Assembly (NCBI RefSeq): GCF_004193775.1
Contig: NC_041016.1
Coordinates: 41,064,022-41,128,021 of the forward strand
Reading direction: 5' to 3'
Length of the DNA: 64,000 bases
Source: Glycine soja
Taxonomy: Eukaryota; Streptophyta; Magnoliopsida; Fabales; Fabaceae
How positions within the stretch are numbered: position 1 is the first letter of the stretch; each line of letters starts with the position of its first letter. The notes below the pieces were generated by a model. That model was not told the DNA's origin and made no database searches. It saw only the letters and a list, made by a program, of their open reading frames with translations. Positions 1 to 13,379 of the stretch are shown here, piece after piece. The position numbers were made by a program, and so were the translations under genes.

Positions 1-2110
1 AAAGGTTTGTATATTATTGAAAAGTAATATTACTTATAATATTATATTGTTAAGAAAATTATTTTACTCATTGTAAGTATACATTCAGTTAATTTATCCA
101 AACAACAATTATATATATTGATATTAATTACATCAATATTTTATTTAAATATGCTTTTAATTCTTTAATTTTAATTGCTGTAATTTTAGTTCTATCATTC
201 TTTTTTCTTTTTTACTTAAATCTTTAAATTCTCATTTCTTTTACTCAAAATTTTCATAAACTAAATTTACTAAAGCATTTTAATTTAAACCTTCTACTCA
301 AAAGCCACTAATCAAAATATCATCAAAAATAATTTTTCCCAAAATTTTCCTTTAATAATTTGACATCAAATTACTTAAAATCTATATAAACAATGTTGAT
401 ATATGTCTCCAATTTGACATCGAATTGCTTTTAATGATGTTTTTTAATTATTCTCTTATCAATATTAACAAATATATATCATTAACATAATATTTATAAT
501 ACTTATTAATAATAAAAAAAATTACATTTCAACGTGTCACTATTGAGATTTTAGAAACAGTATCAAATCATTCAAATAATAAAGTAGCAAGTGAAGTCAT
601 CTCCACAAAAAGTTGTGTGATAATTGGATAATTAATAGTAAATTAAATATGCCGTGAAGATTAAGAATTGAAGTAACCAAAATTTAAGACAATTTCATAA
701 AAGTAAAGAGTTTAAAGGAAGAAAGCTGATTTAGAAATTTTCTCAAAAAATTGATATGCGTAGAAAATAGGATTTGTATCAATGAGTCGGGATTTAACTT
801 CATTTGATCAACCTAACATGCATTACTATGTTGTTCCTATTCAATTAAATTTGTGTTATCAACCCACAATTTATTCTAATCTTAATCCCTTGAGCGAGAG
901 AACCTAAGCTCCTTAATCACCATATTAATCTCTTGATTAGTATAATTAATTGACTTGCATTAAAAATAAAGATATAAAGATGATCAATAACCTTTATCTA
1001 GGCATAAAGTTCATTGATTATTTTCTTCCATTCGCAATTCAATTGAATTTTTCCAATTATAATCAAATAAATAGAATCATGCACTCAGGTGATCAAGCTA
1101 AGAGCAAACAATAAGCATGAAACAAAAACAACAACGATACTTAATTACATAGAGGAGATCCAATTACATCAAATCCCAACAAGAATGATATTAGTTACTC
1201 ATAATCATGGGGGATTAAGCTTTTGATAGAGAAATAATAGAAGTTGAGTCTCAAAGCATCCAAAGCCATCACACACGTTTATACTCTCTCTTCTGTCAAA
1301 TGTACAAAGTGTGTATCACTCAGTTATTTATAACTGATGTAAAAAATTCTTATTTAAAGCTATGGGTAATAAAGATTCAAACCATAAAAGAAAACAGAAT
1401 ATAAATTTGAAGTAAAATTATTTGCAAGACGCAATCACAAACGGGAAAATCCTGAATAAATTAAGCTTTTATTTAAAATTTAACTAAAATGAACACCAAC
1501 AAAACTAAAAAACATAAAAGATGTAACATAATTATTCATAAACTATAGATAGAAATGACAATTATCAATCACACGAGTACCATTAATTAGTGCCCCCTGG
1601 CTTCACCAAAATGTTGGATTTTTGTCTCCAATTTGACATCGAATTGCTTTTAATAATAACTAGGTACAGACCTCTGTGTTGGGCAGTTTTATAAATTATT
1701 TGTTTGATAAATTAAATTTTAAAATATAATTGTCAATGATATTTATATTATTTTTTATTAAAGGAGATAAAAAATGATATGATGTATAAATTAAGATATT
1801 TTTTATTTATCAATATATTTATAAAGAAATATTTTAAAATTAGGGACTAACCACTAACTAAAGTTGATTAATGTCAAGATGTGTTATGTATAAATTTTAC
1901 AAGAATAATATAAGATTAAAGTGAAATTGACATAATAAAACAGTCAAAGAAATATATTTAATGAAAGAAAAATAGTCAATCATAATAATAAAACACATAT
2001 AAATGATGCAAATAAAATACTGAAAATTGTTCATTTAAATATATCTTTTTGTATTTATTTCCTTTTGCAGCTGACTTGTCGACTTTTGTTTTCTTTAGTG
2101 TACTCATTTT
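1..2110. other. AT-rich intergenic stretch, no gene recognised
   Basis: I see no coding potential on either strand here. The sequence is very AT-rich with short low-complexity runs. The only recognisable structure is a dispersed non-coding block at about 780-1640 that is described separately. A short phrase beginning 'tctccaatttgacatcgaatt' occurs at about 407 and again at about 1624, which suggests an old local duplication or the edges of an inserted repeat. Confidence 0.6.
780..1640 (+). repeat. Dispersed non-coding repeat, copy A
   Basis: This block runs through a recognisable order of phrases: an early segment with 'atcaacc...ttaatccctt', a segment with 'tctaggcataaag', then 'gatcaagc', 'caattacatcaaatccc' and 'ttagttactcataatcatgg', ending near 'gcttcaccaaaatgttgg'. 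The same order of related phrases appears at about 40120-41310 and 41560-42470. I judged this by eye only. It resembles the long untranslated part of a plant LTR retrotransposon, but no LTR ends or coding region could be tied to it here. Confidence 0.4.
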
Positions 2111-2119
2111 TAAACTTTG

Positions 2120-3615
2120 GAGTAAGATTGACACATGATGTTAGAACAATTTGTTTATTCTCTTTTCTTCTTAATGAACTTTATGAGATTGAATAAACTT
2201 CATTTGATGATGAAGATGCATCTTTTGACTTCTTGAATGTTATAGCCTTGATCTTTTACTCATGACAAATTATTTTTTCACATTTTTCTTTAATAAACTT
2301 TCTTCTTCTTTTGATGATGAAAGATGCATCTTTTGACTTCTTGGATAGTTGTACCTTTGGGCTTTGACTCGTGATAGTTTGTTTATTCGCCTTTTTTCTT
2401 AATGAACTTTGTGAAATTTTATAAACTTCTTCATTAGATGATGAAGATGCACCTTTTGACTTGTTGAATGCTTGTAGCTTATAGCTTTGACCTATAATTA
2501 ATTCTTCATCTTACTCATTTGATGATATTTGTTGTGGTGAAGGGAACTCCTTTTTTTAATAAAAAATATTAATTAGTGGACGAAACTATTAATATTTTAT
2601 ACAAGAAGTAAAAATGTAAATAAGTTATAAACATGGTTACCTGATTAATTTCTTTAAGGAAAGGATCATGTTGAATGATATTTTTGGGAATTGTGACAGT
2701 ATAGGTTTGAAATTCTTCCTTCCAATTGTGAGCTGTGAGCTTGATTTCAAAAATAAAAATAAAGTGTGTTGCAATAGAAATCCAATATTAGGGTATGTCA
2801 ACCTTATTTGCATTTTGGATGTGAAGGAGTTTAGATGTCATTGTCCTTAGAATTTGTTGTGCATCTCGATCGAACATTGTGAATGTTGCTACATCGATGT
2901 CATAAGAGACTTTCAATTGTATCCTGAACCTAAAAATGGTTTTAAAAATTTTAAATTTTATTTAATTATCTTATAAAAAATAATTCATTATATACAAATA
3001 TTAATTAACCTTGTTGTTGGATAATTGGATGGTTGTTTGCATTCTCTACAAGTGTATTAATTTTCCTTTTTTGTAACTTTCTTTTGGCATCTCTCAAATG
3101 CTACATAATTCCAACCACAACCAAACGTATCATTGATCTCATTGATTTTTGCATGAATTGTGAATACATTATCCTATTATTTTATATATGTTAAAACTAA
3201 GAAAAAATAAAGTATTATTGAATATTATGAATATGAAGGTCATGGTAGGTTAGCATACCTGTGATCCAGATACCCATTTCATGAACATTATATCTTGCAA
3301 AGATCTCCTATTTTTTGACATTCTCTTGTCAAGATCAATATTGACAGAACTTGGAGAAGATACTTCTTTTATTTGATGTTGTTCCAATTTTTTTTTAAAA
3401 AAGTAGTTATTTAGAATTGATTTTTTAACTACATCAATCAAAAAATTAGAATAAACTAACAATTTTGTTTGTTGATGTTACAAAATGTGTATAATAAAAT
3501 AAAATAAAAGGAAGTTCATTTTATCTTATGTTGAACTTTGCAAAATCAAGATTGTCTAGGTTGATATAGATTCTTGAAGTTGAGTTGATTGAATACTCAT
3601 ATGGAAAACAATTGT
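2120..3615 (-). pseudogene. RPA1-like (replication protein A large subunit) OB-fold pseudogene
   Basis: Read on the minus strand, this region shows successive exon-like pieces of a replication protein A 70-kDa-type single-strand DNA-binding protein. About 3610-3530 gives 'STSRIYINLD', typical of the linker after an OB fold. The open piece ending at 3259 gives 'KNRRSLQDI' before a good GT donor. About 3170-3012 gives 'FTIHAKINEI' and 'WNYVAFERCQKK', followed by an in-frame TAA and then 'YTCRECK', matching the zinc-ribbon OB fold of the RPA1 C-terminus. About 2931-2640 gives 'DVATFTMFDRDAQQIL' with one more stop. One cysteine of the usual CxxC pair is Phe here. A lysine/serine-rich tail follows in the tandem repeat at 2150-2495. 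The stops make it a pseudogene. Such genes exist as plant paralogues and as cargo of Helitrons; no Helitron helicase was seen nearby. Confidence 0.65.
2150..2495 (-). repeat. Three tandem ~115-bp units encoding the RPA-like tail
   Basis: Three units starting near 2150, 2268 and 2378 share 'gatgaagatgca[tc]cttttgac' and 'cttaatgaacttt'. On the minus strand they encode related runs such as 'KKSKDASSSNEV' and 'KSKGASSSSNEEV', continuing the RPA-like pseudogene. The repetition is therefore within the former coding sequence. Confidence 0.7.
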
Positions 3616-3624
3616 TAAAGTATA

Positions 3625-4420
3625 ATTGGTAGTAATTAAATTAAAATTATTAAAGTAAATAAAATATAAAAAAAATTTATTGTAAGAAAAAAGTATGATA
3701 TAGACTTAATTGAATTAAAATTATTTATTTATTAAATAAGTTGAATTGAAAACAATACTTAAGATGATAAAGAAGCATCTTAAATAAATAAATATCAAAA
3801 TTATTTAATTTAGTCAAATATTCATTTTAAAGATCAATGTGGAGCAAGAAATGATTTGAAGATAATAAGAAAAAATTTCCTCCTCTCCCCTTCCCTTCCT
3901 TCCTTCCCTTCCTTCCTACCCAACTAAGGAGGCCCTAAGTATATAAATTAAATTTTACAAAATAAAATTTTAAAAATTAAATTACTTGTTGATGAAAAAT
4001 AAAGGTGTGATTTTAATAAAATGATAATTTTTTTAAAAAAATTTTACTTAAATTTTAAAATTTTATGTCAATAACACAAACTTAAGTATGAGAGAATGAG
4101 AGAAACGTTTTAAAATATAATATACATAAAGAAAAAAATAATAAAATGTAAGTAATTAAATTAAATTTTATCTCTTTTATTGGAAAGCACCTTTGTACCC
4201 CTTTTTAATCATTCATCGTATAGAAACAACACAAATAGGAAGGAAAAAAATTATAAAGTGATAGTTAAGTAGCCGTATATATATATATAATATAACCATA
4301 AACATGTTATACCTGCTAATCTCTTTCTTCTTTTCAAGAAAAGAATCGTGAATTAATTCAATATTGTTTGAGGCAGCACCTACTTATGTGGGAGGGGCTT
4401 TTTTTATTTATTTAAATTCT

Positions 4421-4430
<10 letters not shown>
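3625..4430. other. AT-rich stretch without a recognised gene
   Basis: No exon with a recognisable product was found. There is a pyrimidine-rich patch of 'ccttcctt' units at about 3885-3920 and otherwise only AT-rich low-complexity sequence. Confidence 0.55.

Positions 4431-4498
<68 letters not shown>
4430..4498. repeat. (AT)n microsatellite
   Basis: An almost pure AT dinucleotide run of about 65 bp. Similar runs occur at 5088-5157, 15279-15337, 24308-24347, 34998-35032 and 38153-38192; several lie inside transposons. Confidence 0.95.
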
Positions 4499-4504
<6 letters not shown>

Positions 4505-4799
4505 TTAATAGCAAAATTTATTATTTTTATTTAAATACTTTGATTATAGAAATTATAATATTTTATTATTAATTATTTATTTATTCTATTTCATGACAAA
4601 ATATTTTATTCTCTTTTTATAATATTCATTACAAAAATAATGACAATTTTTCTCTTTTTAGACAAATTATTATTTACGGAATTAAATGTTATTTATAATT
4701 TTTGCATCTATCTTTTGAATCTTTCTTAGGAGAAATTTTTTTATTACAAATTATCTTGCATAAATTAGTTAGGAAGTAATTGCTAATATTTTTGTAATT

Positions 4800-5085
4800 A
4801 ATTGTCATTAATAATATTACTCATATTGATGGTAACAATTAAAAGATAATTAAAATATAAAATATATGGATTAAAAAGATCACTTTCAAACTAGGAACTA
4901 AAAATAATTAGAATTAGGGGTGGGAATAGGTCAGGCCGGCCTAGAGGGGCCTACGACCTGACCTACATAAAGTTTGACCTGAACTGACCTATTTAATTAA
5001 AAGATTAGGCTCAGATTTTTTAAAAGCTTATTAAATTAAATAGACCAGACTTAGACTTATTAAAAAGTCTTATAAGCCTGATAGG

Positions 5086-5162
<77 letters not shown>

Positions 5163-5560
5163 TTTTGTTCAAGTAAGACTTTAATTGGTGTGAGATTGAC
5201 TTTCATTTTCCTTTAACTTTCCTCTTACGTTCCTACTCTATAAAATATTAAATATTTATCGTGAAGAAGACTTTTAAAAAGGCTATCAGTCCAGGCTCGA
5301 CTTTTAAAGAGGTCAGACCGACCCAAAATAAGAGTCTTTGATAGGCTATAGGCCAGACTCAGGCCTCAAAAATTCATCGTAGACTAGGCTCAGGTCTTTC
5401 AAAGTCTGGTCTGACCTATTCTCATCCCTAATTAGAATGTAAATTACAAAGACTAAAAAAACTACTTTCAAACTAAAGGGACTAAAAGAGAATTACAATG
5501 TAAATTATAGAGACTAAAAAAAACACTTTAAAACTATAAGGATAAAAAAATAAACTATGG
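4800..5560. repeat. Dispersed inverted-repeat family, half-copy interrupted by a hAT MITE
   Basis: The flanks of the MITE at 4915-5430 read as one continuous element. The left side has 'aagataattaaaatataa' and 'actttcaaacta'; the right side has 'agactaaaaaaacactttaaaacta'-like phrases. The same order of phrases is present uninterrupted at about 30570-30800, which is the right arm of a palindromic element there. This supports an older repeat into which the MITE inserted. Confidence 0.55.
4915..5430. mobile_element. hAT-type MITE with 8-bp target duplication
   Basis: The element begins TAGGGGTGGGAATAGG and ends CCTATTCTCATCCCTA, which are imperfect inverted ends of the form known for hAT transposons. 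It is flanked by a perfect direct repeat ATTAGAAT at 4907-4914 and 5431-5438, the 8-bp length expected for hAT. The interior repeats motifs such as 'aggcctgataggcc' in both orientations and holds an (AT)n run at 5088-5157. It has no transposase, so it would need one supplied in trans. Confidence 0.85.
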
Positions 5561-6211
5561 GATCAAATGAGTAATGAAACCTATTTTATATATGATTTGT
5601 TATATTAATAAATTATATTGGTAGATTACGCGAGTGTTAATAACATTACATTTATTTAAATTAAACAAATTATTTAAATATCCTAAAAAAACTAATGATT
5701 TAAATAAATTTAAATATTTCTAGAATATCATATATTAAAATTAATCAAATTAAAATTTGTAATGAATATAAATATTTTATTAATGAAAATTAATTTATAC
5801 ATTTGTGTGATAACGAAAACGTAATAATTGTATTAGAATTTGTATTGAGTAACTGATATTTCAAAATATTAATAGTAAATAATAATTTTATAATTTGTAA
5901 CTAGTACTAATAGTATTGAATGATAATTAATTAACAGTTTGAATTGATTATTGAGTATTCTTGAAATTTTATAATCAATAGCTAATTAATTTGTAATTAA
6001 TAGACTTAATATGTCAATTATCTGGTCATGTAACTTTATTTGTTTGACAAAATTTGATCATGTAACTTGATAACCATAAATACGGATTTTCATTTGTTGG
6101 TGCATTGTGTTTCTCAAAATTAAGAATCAAGTGCGTTTTGAGCTAATATTTATTTTGATTACATACCAATTGAATAAGATAAATTCAATTAATATCCATT
6201 TAATCACACAC

Positions 6212-6222
6212 ACTATATAATT
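6212..6222 (+). promoter_or_regulatory. Possible TATA box of the small ORF at 6294
   Basis: The sequence ACTATATAATT lies about 75 bp before the ATG at 6294, a spacing normal for plant genes. In such AT-rich DNA a chance match is quite possible. Confidence 0.3.
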
Positions 6223-6293
6223 CAACAGAATCACAACTTTACATACCAGCGTTGAATTTTCCATCCCTCAATACCCAGCCAGAATCAGAAGCC

Positions 6294-6401
6294 ATGGCTA
6301 ATAAATGCCTCAAATTTTGTTTGATTGTGTCTCTACACTTCTTAATCACACAATGTTATAAACAATCACAAAAAACTTATAATTTAACAAATAATTTGTA
6401 A
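6294..6401 (+). CDS. Possible small secreted peptide, 35 residues
   Basis: An ATG at 6294 opens a 35-codon frame closed by TAA. The peptide starts MANKCLKFCLIVSLHFLI, which looks like a signal peptide: a basic start, then a hydrophobic core, then a small polar tail containing CYKQSQ. A TATA-like box lies 75 bp upstream. Plants have many small secreted peptides of this size, but I do not recognise a family motif here and cannot show expression or conservation. A chance hydrophobic ORF is a real alternative. Confidence 0.3.
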   Translation: MANKCLKFCLIVSLHFLITQCYKQSQKTYNLTNNL

Positions 6402-7636
6402 AGCAAAATATCCCTACATAAACATTTGATTGGTTTTCATACCAAAACCGAGTATATAACTAAGAGAAATAATGCGATAAATCTCTATTTGTCATATACT
6501 TGTAAATTATACATTTCACACTCTCATTCTTCAAGGAGTGATCCACGATTATTTCCATTTGCTATGAGGATGTAAGGGAACACTCTTAGTGCAAGAAAAA
6601 AAAGATATTTTTTGTTGAACTTATAACCTCTTATTAGTTGATTATGTGCAAATTACAAAAAGGATTCACAAAAGCAAATACATGAAACATAATGTCAATA
6701 AGGAAAAATCAGCCTTTCAACATTATCATAGGAGAACAAAAATAAACCTTACATTAGCAATGAGAGTAGCTCCCTACTTCGGCGTGTCCCAAATTTGATG
6801 AGCTCAACATCCCCCGAATCTTGTTCTAGTTTTTTTTATTGGTTTATTGACATAGCTCATTTAGTATCATTATAAGAAAAATTAACAGTATCTAAGAAAC
6901 TCTAGTGGAAAATGAAGAGAATTTCAATAAAAAAAAATTCTTACAAAAAGATGTTTCAACTACTAATCAGAAAAATGCTTTCACAGTACCTAAGAAACTC
7001 TAATGGAAAATGAAAAGAATTTCAATAAAAAGAATTTTCTTACAAAAAGGTGTCTCAACTTCTAATCAGGAAAATGCTTATGAAGAATAATATAAGAAAA
7101 AGAAATGTGAATATCACATTCATTTGACTTCTTGTGAGAATTGCAACATCAAATGGGAAATGCAATTTAGAGGATTCAGGAGAGGAGAGAACAAAGAACA
7201 AATACTGCATTTGACAACTTAACCTAAATTTAAATGAACAATGGAAGGGATAGATTTATAGATCTTTTAGTAGAGGAGAAATACAATAAAAGATAAAATT
7301 CTTTATGTATTGACACATAGACAAATAAGTTGATGTAACAACATATGACTTCACACATAAGGATTTATATATTATAAATAGATAAATAGATTCTAATTTA
7401 TTATTTTATTAATATTAATTAACAAAAATATATCATTAACACAATATCTATAATACTCATTAATTAATACAATAAATCAATCTAAATATTTTCTTATTAA
7501 GTGCAACAATATGCTGTTATCTTACAATATATAATTGAGTGAAAAATACAAATATACCCAAATCAAACAACTTTTAAACATCAAATAATGCAAAACATAA
7601 GAGTAAATCCACCCTTCTAGTTCATGTGATCCTTAA

Positions 7637-10148
<2,512 letters not shown>

Positions 10149-10264
10149 TTTTGTGTAGAATTCTTTGGTTTCCTTTCCTATTTCTTTCTCTGCCTTCTCC
10201 CTAGTTGCCCTTTCCTTTATTATTTTGATTGTGTTAATGCAGATTCAGTTGTGTATTTGTAGTT

Positions 10265-10282
10265 TATGTTTATACATCTTAG
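10265..10282 (-). promoter_or_regulatory. Possible TATA box of the OPR gene
   Basis: On the minus strand the sequence ATGTATAAACATAAAC lies about 120 bp before the OPR start codon. It is the best TATA-like match in the upstream 200 bp. The stretch between it and the ATG is purine-rich (GAAGGCAGAGAAAG...), as many plant 5' leaders are. Confidence 0.35.
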
Positions 10283-10323
10283 GGCGATTGCTTTCATGGA
10301 ACAAAGTCCTCATTTGTCAAATG

Positions 10324-10612
10324 TCAATTATCCGATGATATGATGTAAGGGAGTGCGTTAATTACGTTGTGTATTTGTACATCTCAACTTTGGTGTAAGT
10401 GCTTGTACCTTTAAACCTAATATGCTAATATAAGTCAATAATATCTTATATGATGATTGTGGAAGTACATTAGTGATCACAGAGAAATTGTATTTGAAAT
10501 TTCGAGTCGTTTTGTTTGAATAATGTTGATAGCGTTGAATATCTTTTGCTTACTAGTCAATATCCGATGATATGATGTAAGGGATTGCGTTAACATTCAG
10601 TTGTGTACTTGT
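10324..10612 (+). repeat. Duplicated ~56-bp segment upstream of OPR
   Basis: The phrase 'ccgatgatatgatgtaaggg' followed by 'gcgttaa' and 'ttgtgta(t/c)ttgta' occurs at 10324-10379 and again at 10557-10612, in direct orientation. A weaker partial match ('cagttgtgtatttgta') lies near 10247. Both full copies lie in the presumed upstream region of the OPR gene. Confidence 0.75.
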
Positions 10613-10794
10613 AAGCCTACGTTCTTTCATTTCAAACACCGGGCACTCCTAAGTGGACCCAGCGAAATTGCTCGGAGTAGATTCAGTAATTTGGCATTTT
10701 TTTTCATTTTGTCCTTTTGTAAAATAATATAGATTTTTTTTAAAAATATTTATTATGAATTAATTAATTAACAATCTATGTAAGTATGGAACAT

Positions 10795-11405
10795 GTAACG
10801 TTCAAGTTATTAACATAATATTCTAATTAATTGAACTAATAAGTCAATTATATTATAAAATAAATAATGTTATTATATATAATATTAAAATTTCTAATGT
10901 ATATTTAATGGACATGTAAATTTAAATAATTAATTTTGATATAACTCATACAAATTATTTAATTCCTATATTTTTTATAAATAAAAAATATTTACTATTA
11001 AAAATTTAATATATTAATAAATTAAAAAAACATTTTTGAAAAAAAATTAAAAAAAAATACTTAGGAATTAAGTGATTCGTATGAGCTAATTCGTATGACT
11101 TATATGGATCACGTAATTCATAAGTGTCTTTTTTTTAAATTTTTTTTCAAAACTGTTTTTTTTAATTTATTAATATATTAGATTTTTAATAGTAAATATT
11201 TTTTATTTATAAAAAAATATACAGATTAAATAATTCGTATGAATTATATCAAAATTAATTGTCACAAATTTATTATTTAAATTTACATGTGTATTAAATA
11301 TATATTAGAAATTTTAGTGTTATGTATAACAACATTATTTATTTTATAATATAATTGACTTATTAACTTAGTTGGTTAAAATGTTGTGCTAATAACATGA
11401 AAGTC
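10795..11405. repeat. Large fold-back (inverted repeat) element
   Basis: The left arm (about 10830-11070) and right arm (about 11110-11372) are reverse complements over roughly 240 bp. Shared landmarks include 'aagtcaattatattataaaa', 'acatgtaaatttaaataat' and 'aaaaaatatttactattaaa'. The centre (about 11070-11110) contains paired 'ttcgtatga' motifs. The structure suits a fold-back MITE. It ends about 80 bp before the large MULE begins. Confidence 0.8.
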
Positions 11406-11487
11406 ATTAGTATAACAACAATTTTGTTGGAATGCACGTAGCAATGCCCTCAAAACGTCATAATCAATATATCTGATGATGAAGTAT

Positions 11488-11770
11488 GGCAAATTTACCA
11501 CAGAGGGACCCTTTTAGAAACTATTTGCAAAGGGGGTCTGTTTTTATAGGGGTGCCGCCGGAAGCAATGGCGAGATAACGATGCCGCCATCACCAATGAC
11601 GAGAAGCTGGCTGACGTGGCATGCATGCATGGGTGCCGCCATCACCAATGGCGAGACAGCTGACGTGGAGGGGGTGTCACTGCTGCCATTGGCGAGACAC
11701 GCCACGTGAAGAAGGTCTCGCCTCTCCCATTGGCGAGACATCTTGCAGGCCAGCTGGAGTCTAGGGTTGC
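11488..11770 (+). repeat. Left TIR of the MULE with GC-rich subterminal repeats
   Basis: After the conserved outer end, the TIR holds repeated GC-rich motifs: 'gccgccatcaccaatg(g/a)cgaga' at about 11583 and 11635, 'cattggcgagac' near 11687 and 11738, and 'gctgacgtgg' spaced between them. This CpG-rich block contrasts sharply with the AT-rich neighbourhood. In MULEs the subterminal repeats commonly serve as transposase binding sites and carry the element's promoters. Confidence 0.8.
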
Positions 11771-12082
11771 AGTCTTCTGAAGATGCAGGGGCTAGGGTTG
11801 CAGCTGAAAATGCAGGAGTAGCAGTGCATCTTTTTGTAACATCCCAATTTTCGTAAACTAGATTAAAAAAGATTGTTATTTATAAATAAATAGAGTTTAA
11901 AAAAATGATGAGATTTTATAAATAAATAAATAAGGAGATATAATTATTAATTAAAATAATGATTTGAGAGAAAATAAAAAGGGTATTTTATTTAATTGTT
12001 TGATAGAGAATAAAATAAAGTTTGTTTTTATAAAATAATAAATAAATAAATAGAGTAAACAATAGGTCGTAAATGCCCCTAG

Positions 12083-12091
12083 CTATAAATA
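12083..12091 (+). promoter_or_regulatory. TATA box within the solo LTR
   Basis: CTATAAATA lies about 250 bp inside the LTR and is followed by a CT-rich stretch ('cctcagcctcctctacctcg') of the kind common at plant LTR transcript starts. It marks the likely U3/R border and gives the orientation. If still active, it would drive transcription rightwards toward the MULE's PMD gene. Confidence 0.4.
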
Positions 12092-13379
12092 ACAACATGC
12101 TAGGTCAATTTTCAGACTGACTCCTCAGCCTCCTCTACCTCGCAATGTTGTTTCTTCTCTCTTCTCCCAAAACCCTCTCTTTTTCCTGCAGGCCACCTAA
12201 CCTATCTCAGAAAAACAACGATCTCGAACTCGTTCACCGTTGGATTGTCGTGAAATTTGAGCACCACGTTCGCAACCCAATTACGAGCATTCTCACCATT
12301 GGGAATTTCGATATTTTGTCTAAGCTAAGATAAATACCCCTCGCATTTAGCATTTTCCTTTCCCGCAGAAACCCAGAGCTGTCTCGGTAAAATTACGATT
12401 CCGGTTTCGTTAACCGTTGGATTTTCATGAAATTTGGGTATGTTGTTTTAAATTTAATTTCGCACACTTTAACCGTTGGGATTTGCGAAATAATATTCGT
12501 GGAGGGAGATAAAGGAATCGCATGAAGACAGTACAAGTGGAGGCTTCAATCTCTTCTCCGTCTCTCTGACGTTTGGGAATTCTATTGAAGCAATCGGGGG
12601 AATAACTGGAGGGATCTCATAGAACCGCTAGAGATGCTTCTATCGCTGGCTGAACACACGTGAGTCCGCTGGCTGAAGACACGTGAGTCCGCTTAGAGGT
12701 AAGGGATGAGTTATTCACAATTGGGAATTAGTGAGAACATATGTAGGGATCCTTAGAGATATCAATTGGAATGAGTTTTGGGGTGTTTTTGCAATTTTCA
12801 TTTTATCCTTATAATTATTACAGTGAATTATATATGTTTGACAGACCAATTGTTGTGGAATTGATATGCTATTGTGTTGAGCGTGAACCCTATAAATCGA
12901 GTACTTTTTCTAATTAATATGAATTGATGAAATAAAGGAGAAATTTAGAGAGAGGTATTGATTTTGTATTTTCTCTTTTTCTTGTTGTTTAGGTTTTTAT
13001 ATATAATTTAAAAAGTTAATATCATAATTGAAATTGACCAAAGTGTTCATATAATTATTTAGAATTTGTGCATTGAAAGCTTACTTTGTAATTTGTGATT
13101 CAATATGATGTATGCTAGCTTATATATAGAGAGAGGTTGTTATTTATATTAATAATTTATGTAAATAATATTGTAGAGTGTTATAGTATGATTCCAAAAA
13201 TTATTAAGTGTTGGAGTTTGAGAATATTATGGTTAAATTTGATGAACATGTGTATGTTGTACCTTATGAATATCATTAGGAATGTTATGAGATGGTTGAT
13301 GTGATGTTATGAGATGCTAAAGTGTGGACATGATATTCGATTGTAAATAAGTGAATGTGTTTAACACTTGATGTTACAT

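Larger units (their letters stand above)
5565..7600. other. AT-rich intergenic sequence downstream of OPR
   Basis: No convincing multi-exon gene was seen. A possible small secreted peptide ORF with its own TATA box is listed separately at 6294-6401. At about 6880-6960 and 6980-7070 a phrase of roughly 70 bp ('agaaactcta...aatgaa...aatttcaataaaa...ttacaaaaag') is present twice, a local duplication. On the minus strand, 'MASDSGWVLRDGKFNA' starting at about 6302 ends at a GTATGT donor-like site but could not be linked to further exons. Confidence 0.5.

Noticed and set aside
2668..2850. 60-codon plus-strand open frame
   Set aside because: It is antisense to the RPA-like pseudogene, whose minus-strand translation has recognisable motifs; the plus frame has none.
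11544..11741. 65-codon minus-strand frame in GC-rich DNA
   Set aside because: It lies entirely in the MULE terminal inverted repeat and reads through its repeated motifs.
12145..12333. 62-codon plus-strand frame
   Set aside because: It falls in the solo LTR just after its TATA box, has no family features and is most likely leader sequence.
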